Part shown: one piece after another, positions 6,681 to 12,769 of the stretch
How positions within the stretch are numbered: position 1 is the stretch's first letter
Layout: each line of letters begins with the position of its first letter
Source: Bacillota bacterium
GTDB taxonomy: Bacteria; Bacillota; Clostridia; DSM-8532
Assembly: GCA_023410885.1 (NCBI GenBank)
Contig: JAEYPI010000092.1
Coordinates: 1 to 12,769, forward strand
DNA: 12,769 nt
Direction: 5' to 3'
The notes under the pieces: model-generated
Told to the model about the DNA's origin: nothing
What the model saw: only the letters and a program-made list of their open reading frames with translations
Databases searched by the model: none
Program-made: the position numbers and the translations under genes

Positions 6681-7880
6681 ATGTTTCTGGTACATTTGTG
6701 GAATTATATCAGGGGATATGTTATTATTGTGGTATCTGGCCTAAGTGTTGAGCGCTTCATTAATATCTGCTCCAAGCGTCAAATTCTGTTGTGGGATATT
6801 GTGAGGAAGGATAATGAAGCGGCTATCCTTAAGGCTAGTCTTCGGGGATTTAAGCTCATGAGACCGGCAGCTAAAAAATCAGGCTGCAGGGTGCGTATCC
6901 AAAAACGCTGCGGATTACCTTTTTTTCTGAGCCGATTTAAAAAAAGAAAGGGCTTTAAGCTGGGGTTCCTTATTTTTATCTCCCTTTTGGCACTTTCCAC
7001 CTCCATCCTTTGGGATATTGAAATTACTGGATGTAAGCCGGAAATGATGCCGCAGGTTATGAATGTCTTAAATATGGAGAAAATAGGGAGAGGGAGCTTT
7101 AAAATGGGCCTTGATCCCAAAAGTCTTGCTTCCCGGATTATTTTGAAGGTGGACGGGATTGCCTGGGTAGGTGTTGAAATTAAAGGTGTAAAGCTCTTTG
7201 TCACTATAGAGGAGCGAGTTGCCGTTCCTGAACTAATGAGCAATGACGAGTTTTTTCATGTTGTTGCCGAACGGGACGGCTTGATTATCGACATGGCGGT
7301 TCTGGCAGGTAAAGCCCTGGTCAAAGAGGGAGAGACTGTAAAAAAGGGACAAATATTGGTTTCAGGCAAGCTTGAGAGTAAGTATCCCGAATTAGGCACC
7401 CGTGATGTTCACGCCTTGGGCCGAGTCATCGCAAGAACATGGTATGAAAGCTCATTGCCCGTCTCTATGGAATACAACCAAAGAATACGGACCGATAGGA
7501 CCCATGAAATTGTTTATTTAAAGTTTTTAGATGGAAAGCTTAGACTTCCCGGGGGAGATCATCCCTTTGAAATTTATGAGACCTCTACCTATGATAAAAC
7601 GCTGGCAGGACCATTTGGTCTTAAATTACCTATAGGATTGACGGTTGAAAAAAGCTTTGAAATAATGGAAAGACAAGTAACCCTCACCGAGGAAGAGGCC
7701 ATCAGTATTGCGGCAGAAACGGCGCGTAATAATTTGGCCCACCGTTTGCCCTCTGATTCCAAGGTGGTTGACGAAAAAGTCAATCAGGTTAAGGGTGAGA
7801 ATAACCAAATGTATATTCAGGTGGTTCTGGAGTGTGAGGAGGACATAGCAGGCCTTCAGCCATTTACACAAGGAAATTAA
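6681..7880 (+). CDS. yqfD: YqfD family sporulation membrane protein
   Basis: Sporulation protein of the YqfD family, 399 residues from the ATG at 6681. A GTG at 6669 would add four residues. I prefer the ATG because family members start with this WNYIRGYV-type opening and GAGAGGG (6671-6677) lies just before it. The N-terminal part (about 1-88) is basic, with two short internal repeats of the pattern seen in YqfD. A single membrane segment covers about 92-112 (GFKLGFLIFISLLAL). After it, about 113-178 has the pattern of an FtsQ-type POTRA domain (IEITGC, then EERVAVPE). About 196-232 (GKALVKEGETVKKGQIL) looks like the lipoyl/biotinyl-like hairpin of membrane-fusion proteins. The C-terminal 75 or so residues hold TEEEAISIAAETA. 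The family is secure; the subdomain readings are by eye. The molecular role is unknown. Confidence 0.93.
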   Translation: MFLVHLWNYIRGYVIIVVSGLSVERFINICSKRQILLWDIVRKDNEAAILKASLRGFKLMRPAAKKSGCRVRIQKRCGLPFFLSRFKKRKGFKLGFLIFISLLALSTSILWDIEITGCKPEMMPQVMNVLNMEKIGRGSFKMGLDPKSLASRIILKVDGIAWVGVEIKGVKLFVTIEERVAVPELMSNDEFFHVVAERDGLIIDMAVLAGKALVKEGETVKKGQILVSGKLESKYPELGTRDVHALGRVIARTWYESSLPVSMEYNQRIRTDRTHEIVYLKFLDGKLRLPGGDHPFEIYETSTYDKTLAGPFGLKLPIGLTVEKSFEIMERQVTLTEEEAISIAAETARNNLAHRLPSDSKVVDEKVNQVKGENNQMYIQVVLECEEDIAGLQPFTQGN

Positions 7881-7888
7881 AGCGGTCT

Positions 7889-7917
7889 GAATATTATGGA
7901 ACAACGAATAATACACA
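7889..7917 (+). promoter_or_regulatory. sigma-E-like promoter match before phoH, doubtful
   Basis: GAATATT (7889-7895) fits the B. subtilis sigma-E -35 consensus KMATATT at all seven positions. After 14 nt, AATACACA (7910-7917) fits six of eight positions of CATACAMT. The expected start near 7924 would fall inside the AGGAAGG ribosome site of phoH, which argues against use. No better promoter is seen in the 52-nt yqfD/phoH gap. Confidence 0.2.
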
Positions 7918-7932
7918 AGGAAGGTAGATTGA

Positions 7933-8895
7933 TTGGATACAGTTGTTGAGAGGTTGATTGAGTTACCCGACCCCTATTTGACGGCAAATGTTTTCGGAAC
8001 TAATGATATTAACATCCGACTTATAGAGGATAGACTGGATGTGAAAATTACAGCTCGAAACAATGAATTGCACATTTCAGGCTTTGAAAGCCGTTCGGAT
8101 AAAGCGGCTGACATCTTGAAAAAATTAATGCAGATTGCAGAGAGCGGAGATTTGATCACTGAGCAAAACGTACGCTATCTCTTGGAGCTCACCGAAGAGG
8201 AACAGGTTAAAAGCGATGAGCTTCCATTGGATCAGGTTTGTGTGACATATCGGGGGAAGCCTGTAAAGTCCAAGACCTTTGGCCAAAAAAAATATGTTGA
8301 GGCCATGCGTAAAAGCCCGATAGTTTTTGGTATTGGGCCCGCCGGAACGGGAAAGACTTTTTTAGCGGTAGCCTTGGCGGTCAAGACCTTTCGTGAAAAA
8401 CTGGTGAGCAGGATCATCCTTACCCGTCCTGCTGTAGAAGCCGGGGAACGTCTCGGGTTCTTGCCCGGTGATCTTCAAAACAAGGTAGATCCTTATTTGC
8501 GCCCTCTCTACGACGCTTTGTATACCATCATGGGTCCGGAAACCTATCAGAGCAATCTGGAAAAGGGTATCATTGAAGTTGCCCCCCTGGCCTATATGCG
8601 GGGAAGAACATTGGACGACGCTTTTATTATTTTGGATGAGGCCCAGAACACAACGCCCGAGCAGATGAAAATGTTTCTAACTCGTATGGGCGCAGGGTCA
8701 CGTGTTGTCATCACCGGAGATATCACACAGATAGACTTACCGGGCGGTAAGTCCGGCCTTAATGAGGCCAGACGCGTGCTCAGTGATTTAGAGGGCATTT
8801 CCTTTGTCTATCTTACCCATCGGGATGTGGTACGTCATGAACTGGTTCAGCGCATAGTGAGAGCTTATGAGAATGATGCGAAGGGCAGGGGTTGA
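7933..8895 (+). CDS. phoH: PhoH family ATPase
   Basis: Predicted cytoplasmic P-loop ATPase of 320 residues, normal for bacterial PhoH (PhoH-like, YbeZ/YlaK group). An N-terminal KH-like RNA-binding region (about 15-90) precedes the ATPase domain. Walker A is GPAGTGKT (135-142), Walker B is FIILDEAQN (231-239), and TGDITQIDLP (261-270) and LTHRDVVRH (294-302) are conserved downstream motifs. ILTRPAVEAGERLGFLPGD (162-180) is a PhoH hallmark. The family is tied to RNA metabolism by its constant neighbour ybeY, here two genes downstream; the exact substrate is not settled. The start is a TTG at 7933 with AGGAAGG at 7918-7924, 8 nt upstream. No in-frame ATG fits the N-terminal homology. The stop is 1 nt from the next ATG, so coupling with pgpH is likely. 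Confidence 0.97.
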   Translation: MDTVVERLIELPDPYLTANVFGTNDINIRLIEDRLDVKITARNNELHISGFESRSDKAADILKKLMQIAESGDLITEQNVRYLLELTEEEQVKSDELPLDQVCVTYRGKPVKSKTFGQKKYVEAMRKSPIVFGIGPAGTGKTFLAVALAVKTFREKLVSRIILTRPAVEAGERLGFLPGDLQNKVDPYLRPLYDALYTIMGPETYQSNLEKGIIEVAPLAYMRGRTLDDAFIILDEAQNTTPEQMKMFLTRMGAGSRVVITGDITQIDLPGGKSGLNEARRVLSDLEGISFVYLTHRDVVRHELVQRIVRAYENDAKGRG

Positions 8896-8896
8896 T

Positions 8897-11155
8897 ATGG
8901 TTAAAAAGCACCATAAGCATGCGGATGTCAAGTTCTACAAGGTTATAAAAAGTACATCCTTTCAACGGATCATGACCTTGATTCTCACTTGGCTGATCAT
9001 TTCTACCGTAATCTCCTATGAGGCGGCTCCCAAAAAGTACAAGCTTAAAGTGGGCGAGATTTCTCAATATGATATTCAAGCACCCCGTGATATTGAGAAT
9101 ACCGTAAAGACCAGACAGAATGCGGAGATAAAAGCCTCTGAGCTGACGCGCGTTGTTATAGCCATTGACAGTGCAAACAGTGATATGCTGAACGGGACCT
9201 ATGAGTATTTTGACGGCTTTGAGAATCTAATTTCGGAGGTTAATAAGGCAGAGGATGAATTAACTCTGGATGATCACATCAAAGCAGCTGACCCAAGTGG
9301 GTTGTATAGTGTCCTGTTTAAATTGGAAGAGTCCCAAAGACAGCATGTTTTTTCAGAGGAAGGACAAGCAGACCTCCAAAAGCTCAAAAGTCTCGTCATT
9401 CGGACGACGCTGCCTGCTTTAACAGAAAAAAAACTGATGACCGAAGATATGGAAAGCGAACGTCAAAAGGCCATTGAAAGTGTTGTCGAGAGACTTGGTA
9501 ATGAGGATTTAGAGCCCATTGTCGAGGATGTATTCAAAAAGGTTCTCAAGCCCAATAGCCGCCTTGACGAAGAAGCAACCCGGATTCAAAAGGATAGCTT
9601 TATAGAGCGCTATCTCACCGAAAATCCTGTTATCATCTACAAGGATGAACGTATAATCAGCAAGGACGATGTGGTCACCGAAGACAAATTTGAGGTTTTG
9701 AAGGAGCTTAATTACATAGATAGTGAAGGCAAACCTGATTATCTCCTCTTTCTTGCGGTGTTCCTCATTAATTTACTTTTGTTCATTCTTGCCATGGTTT
9801 ACTTAAGAAGCTTTCATCCCAAGCTTTACTTTGATCGCAATGCCATTATGCTCATGTGTGCTGTCATGCTTATCACCACGCTTTTTGCCTGGACCATAAG
9901 GGAGTTTGTTCCCGGTTTTTCCTACCTATTGATGCCTATTTTCATTGCGCCTGTTTTAATGGCCATTTTCTTGGGCATTGAGCCCGCTATTACCGTCAAC
10001 CTACTTCTTACCTTCAGCTTTGCGCTCATGGTAGGCGGAAATTATGATTTTATGCTCCTATCGCTGTTAGGAGGATCCTGTGCGGCCTTCTTTACCGTTA
10101 ATGCCACCCAGAGAAGAAAAATCTCACTGGCAGGTATTATTTTAGGGGGTCTGAACATTCTTATTATTGTGTTTATTGGTCTCATCGATAAGCGGAGTGT
10201 TGAAGATCTCATCAACAGTGGCGGACTGGCTTTTATAAATGGTATATTCTCCATTATTCTCGCCATTGGCCTCCTGCCGTTCTTGGAAAGTACCTTCAAT
10301 GTGGTAACACCTTTAAAACTGCTGGAACTAGCTGATCCCAATCACCCTCTTTTAAAGCGGCTTTTGATGGAGGCGCCCGGAACCTATCACCATAGCTTGA
10401 TGGTGGGAAATCTGGCTGAGATGGCCACTCGTGAAATCGGGGGAAATGCTCTTCTTGCAAGGGTGGGTGCCTATTTCCATGATGTAGGCAAGCTCAAGCG
10501 CCCCCATTTCTTTAAGGAAAACCAGATGGCCGATAATCCCCATGATAAGCTTACCCCTAATTTAAGTACCCTGGTCATTACCTCCCATACCAAGGATGGC
10601 GAGGAGCTGGCTCTGAAATATCGCCTGCCCAAGATTATAAGGGACATTATTGTTCAGCATCATGGGACGACGATGGTAGCCTATTTCTATCATAAGGCAA
10701 CCAAGACGGAAAAGGTAGAGGAGCTTAAGGAGGCGAATTTCCGCTATGAAGGCCCAGTACCCGACACCCGCGAGGCGGCGGTGGTCATGCTGGCTGATTC
10801 GGTGGAAGCGGCGGTCCGGGCCATGCCCGACAAAACCCAGGGGAAAATGGAAGGGCTGGTACACAAGATTATTAAGGACAAGCTTGATGACGGACAGCTT
10901 GATCGCTGTGATCTGACCTTGAAGGACTTAAGCATCATAGCTGACAGCTTCCTGCAGGTATTAAGCGGTGTTTTCCATGAACGTCCTGAATATCCTGAAC
11001 TTGAAAAGAAAAACACGCTGATGGAGCTTGATAATAGCGTTTATAATGCATCAAAGGATCAAAATCATAATGGTAGGAGGAACCCGGATGAAGCTGACAA
11101 TATACAATCGCCAGAAGGTTCAGAAAATCCCCAAGGAGACTCTGAAGCTCGTTGA
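8897..11155 (+). CDS. pgpH: 7TM-HD family cyclic-di-AMP phosphodiesterase PgpH/YqfF
   Basis: Membrane phosphodiesterase that hydrolyses c-di-AMP, a regulator of potassium and osmotic balance. It has 752 residues from the ATG at 8897. An upstream in-frame ATG at 8867 would add ten residues inside phoH, but AGGGG (8887-8891) favours 8897. The order is: membrane segment 1 (about 25-40), extracellular 7TMR-HDED domain (about 45-275), a block of about seven hydrophobic segments (about 283-465), then a cytoplasmic HD domain (about 482-695). HD residues seen are YHHSLM (H498, H499), FHDVGK (H528, D529), SHTKDG (H564), QHHGT (H588, H589) and LADSVEA (D634). All HD metal ligands appear present. The last 35 or so residues are hydrophilic and low-complexity (rich in Asn, Asp, Glu, Pro). 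The final 68 nt overlap ybeY in another frame, so this tail may be a secondary extension. Confidence 0.96.
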   Translation: MVKKHHKHADVKFYKVIKSTSFQRIMTLILTWLIISTVISYEAAPKKYKLKVGEISQYDIQAPRDIENTVKTRQNAEIKASELTRVVIAIDSANSDMLNGTYEYFDGFENLISEVNKAEDELTLDDHIKAADPSGLYSVLFKLEESQRQHVFSEEGQADLQKLKSLVIRTTLPALTEKKLMTEDMESERQKAIESVVERLGNEDLEPIVEDVFKKVLKPNSRLDEEATRIQKDSFIERYLTENPVIIYKDERIISKDDVVTEDKFEVLKELNYIDSEGKPDYLLFLAVFLINLLLFILAMVYLRSFHPKLYFDRNAIMLMCAVMLITTLFAWTIREFVPGFSYLLMPIFIAPVLMAIFLGIEPAITVNLLLTFSFALMVGGNYDFMLLSLLGGSCAAFFTVNATQRRKISLAGIILGGLNILIIVFIGLIDKRSVEDLINSGGLAFINGIFSIILAIGLLPFLESTFNVVTPLKLLELADPNHPLLKRLLMEAPGTYHHSLMVGNLAEMATREIGGNALLARVGAYFHDVGKLKRPHFFKENQMADNPHDKLTPNLSTLVITSHTKDGEELALKYRLPKIIRDIIVQHHGTTMVAYFYHKATKTEKVEELKEANFRYEGPVPDTREAAVVMLADSVEAAVRAMPDKTQGKMEGLVHKIIKDKLDDGQLDRCDLTLKDLSIIADSFLQVLSGVFHERPEYPELEKKNTLMELDNSVYNASKDQNHNGRRNPDEADNIQSPEGSENPQGDSEAR
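11073..11090 (+). promoter_or_regulatory. ribosome binding site fixing the ybeY start
   Basis: GTAGGAGG at 11073-11080 lies 7 nt before the ATG at 11088. It lies entirely inside pgpH, where it encodes Gly-Arg-Arg. It settles the ybeY start at 11088 instead of the upstream in-frame ATG at 11028, which has no comparable site. Confidence 0.85.
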
Positions 11156-11573
11156 GAAGGCCGCTAAGCTCTGTGTGAAGAAAGAGGCGTTTTCCTGGCC
11201 CTGCGAAGCGTTTATCACTTTGACTGATAACGCAGCCATACAGGAGATCAATGCTGACTGCAGAGGCATCGATAAGCCAACGGATGTACTATCTTTTCCC
11301 ATGATTGAATATCGTGATGGTAGACCTGATATCCTGCCGGGAGATATCGACCCGGAGACCAATCGTGTCCCCTTGGGCGATATTATCATTTCGGTTGAAA
11401 AGGCTATTGAACAAGCCGAAAGCTATGGTCACAGCCCTGAGCGGGAGTTTGCTTTTCTGGCTGTGCATGGCATGCTCCATCTCTTGGGCTTTGACCACGA
11501 AAATGAGCAGGATGAAAGTATTATGTTTGGTAAGCAGGAAGCGATTCTTGCTGAGATTGGGCTTGAAAGATAA
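11088..11573 (+). CDS. ybeY: Endoribonuclease YbeY (rRNA maturation factor)
   Basis: Zinc-dependent endoribonuclease family that takes part in 16S rRNA 3' maturation and ribosome quality control. It has 161 residues, normal for the family. The signature HGMLHLLGFDH is at 127-137 (zinc His127, His131 and His137). Upstream conserved motifs are LNxxxRGIDKPTDVLSFP-like (INADCRGIDKPTDVLSF, 54-70) and PLGDIIIS (95-102). The family start near MKLTIYNRQ supports the ATG at 11088; the longer frame from 11028 adds a tail with no family match. The first 68 nt overlap the 3' end of pgpH in the +1 frame relative to it, so ribosomes finishing pgpH pass over this start. Two tandem TAA stops end the gene (11571-11576). 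dgkA begins within 10-22 nt. Confidence 0.97.
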   Translation: MKLTIYNRQKVQKIPKETLKLVEKAAKLCVKKEAFSWPCEAFITLTDNAAIQEINADCRGIDKPTDVLSFPMIEYRDGRPDILPGDIDPETNRVPLGDIIISVEKAIEQAESYGHSPEREFAFLAVHGMLHLLGFDHENEQDESIMFGKQEAILAEIGLER

Positions 11574-11582
11574 TAAGCGGAT

Positions 11583-11960
11583 GTGAGAGACATTTTGAAA
11601 AACAGAACATTAAAACAGAGCTTTAAAAATGCTTTAAATGGGATTTATCAAGCCGTGTTATCGGAAAAAAATATGCGCATACATGTGGGAGCCACTGTCT
11701 TAGTCGTTTTAGGGGGGATTCTTCTTAGCCTGGACACTATACGCTGGGTCCTCTTAACGATAGCCATCGGTTTTGTCCTGGTTAGTGAATTGATCAATAC
11801 ATCACTGGAAAAACTTACAGACATGGTCACCAGCGAATACTCTGAAACAGCCGGGAAGGTAAAGGACATCGCGGCCGCTGCTGTTCTCGTCAGCGCAGTC
11901 CTATCGGTTATTGTGGGACTTTTGGTGTTTTACCAACCGCTGATGAACTGGATACAATAA
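11583..11960 (+). CDS. dgkA: Diacylglycerol/undecaprenol kinase (DgkA family)
   Basis: Small integral membrane kinase. Gram-positive members mainly phosphorylate undecaprenol, recycling the lipid carrier for peptidoglycan. It has 125 residues from the GTG at 11583. Three membrane segments are visible: about 34-50, 54-71 and 97-117. The family signature is intact: GFVLVSELINTSLEKLTD (63-80, with Glu69, Asn72 and Glu76), then KVKDIAAAAVL (92-102). The amphipathic N-terminal helix contains SFKNALNGI (13-21). The start is uncertain. GTG 11583 has only a weak AAGCGG upstream. TTG 11595 has GTGAGAG just before it and would give a protein starting at KNRTLKQSFKNAL, like many relatives. An ATG at 11581 is followed at once by TGA and is not used. 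The position after ybeY is the usual Firmicute order. Confidence 0.94.
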   Translation: MRDILKNRTLKQSFKNALNGIYQAVLSEKNMRIHVGATVLVVLGGILLSLDTIRWVLLTIAIGFVLVSELINTSLEKLTDMVTSEYSETAGKVKDIAAAAVLVSAVLSVIVGLLVFYQPLMNWIQ

Positions 11961-11983
11961 AATTGCAGAAAACGAGGTTTATT

Positions 11984-12661
11984 ATGGACTTACTTTCATT
12001 GAAAAATATATTAATGATGACCCCCATTCTTTTGCTTGCCCTTCCTGTTCATGAGTTTGCTCATGGCTGGGTAGCCTATAAAATGGGGGACCCAACCGCT
12101 AAATATGCAGGGCGCTTGACTTTAAATCCTTTTAAGCATTTAGACCTATTAGGCGTAATCATGATGTATGCCGTGGGCTTTGGTTGGGCTAAGCCCGTCC
12201 CGGTTAACTCGGTGTATTTTAAGAATCGTAGGCTAGGAATGATTCTGGTATCGCTTGCAGGGCCTCTTTCAAATATTATACTTGGCTTTTTAAGCATGTT
12301 CATATGGGGTATTATCGTTAAGCTTATTAATGTTGGCGTCATTGTAGCCCAATCAGCAAATGTTGCAAATTTTATCGTCAATGCTCAAGATTTCTTCCAG
12401 ACCCTTGTCCTCGTCAATATCAGCCTTGCCGTGTTCAATATGATTCCCGTACCACCTCTGGACGGCTCTCGCTTAGTTTCTTCTTTTATTCCGGAAGAAA
12501 GCTACTATCGCTTTGCACGGTATGAACAATACATTGGTCTTGTGTTTTTGGCCCTGGTTGTTCTTTTGCCTGATAATATTTTTAGCAAAGTCATCAGTTT
12601 CTTTGCCGTCCCTATCTACAATAGCATGGCTATTGTGACACAATTCCTCCTCGGGCTTTAG
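11984..12661 (+). CDS. Site-2 protease family (M50) membrane metalloprotease
   Basis: Predicted intramembrane zinc metalloprotease of the short M50 type (YwhC/FtsH-independent group), 225 residues from the ATG at 11984. GAGGT (11974-11978) lies 5 nt before it. A TTG at 11963 would add seven residues but has no ribosome site. The protease motif HEFAH is at 23-27 (His23, Glu24, His27) in the first membrane segment (about 9-33). The second catalytic motif is FNMIPVPPLDGSRL (151-164, Asp160). FGWAKPVPVN (66-75) and LAGPLSN (91-97) are group hallmarks. About five hydrophobic segments are visible (9-33, 54-70, 87-118, 138-158, 183-206). There is no PDZ or CBS domain, and the substrate is unknown. 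In many Clostridia this gene lies next to trpS or scpAB; here a convergent regulator follows instead. Confidence 0.95.
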   Translation: MDLLSLKNILMMTPILLLALPVHEFAHGWVAYKMGDPTAKYAGRLTLNPFKHLDLLGVIMMYAVGFGWAKPVPVNSVYFKNRRLGMILVSLAGPLSNIILGFLSMFIWGIIVKLINVGVIVAQSANVANFIVNAQDFFQTLVLVNISLAVFNMIPVPPLDGSRLVSSFIPEESYYRFARYEQYIGLVFLALVVLLPDNIFSKVISFFAVPIYNSMAIVTQFLLGL

Positions 12662-12691
12662 GGACGGCTTAACATCTAGGTGATTAAACAC

Positions 12692-12769
12692 TTATTCATC
12701 ATCATCCCCATCGTCATGGGATGGTGCATATTCCAATATCTCTCCTGGCTGACAGTCCAGAATCCGGCA
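12692..12769 (-). CDS. HTH_26 / Cro-type small transcriptional regulator, 3' end only
   Basis: The minus strand reads 25 residues from the right edge to a TAA at 12692-12694: CRILDCQPGEILEY followed by an acidic tail APSHDDGDDDE. The LDCQPGxxLEY pattern is the recognisable C-terminal end of the short Cro/CI-like HTH family (HTH_26, YozG-like), whose members are about 70-80 residues. The DNA-binding helices and the start lie outside the window. It is convergent with the M50 protease gene, 30 nt stop to stop. No clear terminator hairpin is visible in that gap. Too short to judge its target; the family call rests on one motif. Confidence 0.7.
   Translation of the reverse strand, partial: CRILDCQPGEILEYAPSHDDGDDDE

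Noticed and set aside
6779..7243. Minus-strand open frame of 154 codons
   Set aside because: It lies wholly inside yqfD, has no recognisable motif or ribosome site, and reads like the complement of a real gene.
11028..11087. Longer ybeY from the ATG at 11028
   Set aside because: The added 20 residues match nothing in YbeY, and the strong GTAGGAGG site points to the ATG at 11088.
11305..11586. Plus-strand open frame of 93 codons within ybeY
   Set aside because: It lies in an alternative frame across the YbeY catalytic motif and encodes no recognisable domain.
12662..12691. Possible bidirectional terminator between the M50 gene and the convergent regulator
   Set aside because: I could not find a convincing inverted repeat with a T-run in the 30-nt gap.

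Overview
The window looks like a chromosomal core region of a low-to-mid GC, endospore-forming Firmicute of the class Clostridia. Three things point there: the block yqfC-yqfD-phoH-yqfF(pgpH)-ybeY-dgkA, a PdaA-type spore-cortex deacetylase, and the form of the NAD-dependent ligase. I cannot name a genus from the sequence alone. Every complete gene is on the plus strand. A gene cut by the right edge is on the minus strand.

Left part (1-5287): the 3' part of an Amidase_3 cell-wall amidase, whose Pro-Thr linker is at the left edge, is followed 6 nt later by ligA (NAD+-dependent DNA ligase). After a 71-nt gap come an HD-GYP cyclic-di-GMP phosphodiesterase and two tandem, mutually related DUF881 membrane proteins. 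The second DUF881 gene starts on a TTG that overlaps the stop of the first.

Boundary (5288-5436): this is the only sizeable gap, about 150 nt. It holds a perfect TATAAT box, an intrinsic terminator that closes the left unit, a second 8-bp hairpin without a T-run, and a Shine-Dalgarno shared by a three-codon ORF and the pdaA start.

Right part (5437-12661): a tightly packed set of genes, probably one long transcription unit. It holds pdaA, yqfC and yqfD (sporulation), then phoH, pgpH/yqfF (cyclic-di-AMP phosphodiesterase), ybeY (rRNA maturation endonuclease), dgkA (undecaprenol/diacylglycerol kinase) and an M50 site-2-type protease. Several junctions overlap, including a 68-nt out-of-frame overlap of pgpH and ybeY. 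The last 78 nt (12692-12769) are the 3' end of a convergent minus-strand gene for a small HTH_26/Cro-type regulator.

The themes are envelope and spore peptidoglycan (amidase, PdaA, DgkA), sporulation membrane proteins (YqfC, YqfD), second-messenger turnover (c-di-GMP and c-di-AMP) and RNA or DNA housekeeping (LigA, PhoH, YbeY). I see no mobile element, CRISPR array, tRNA or rRNA, and no convincing new biological system. The points most worth a second look are the 5288-5436 leader, the tandem DUF881 pair, the pgpH/ybeY overprint and the domain build of YqfD.
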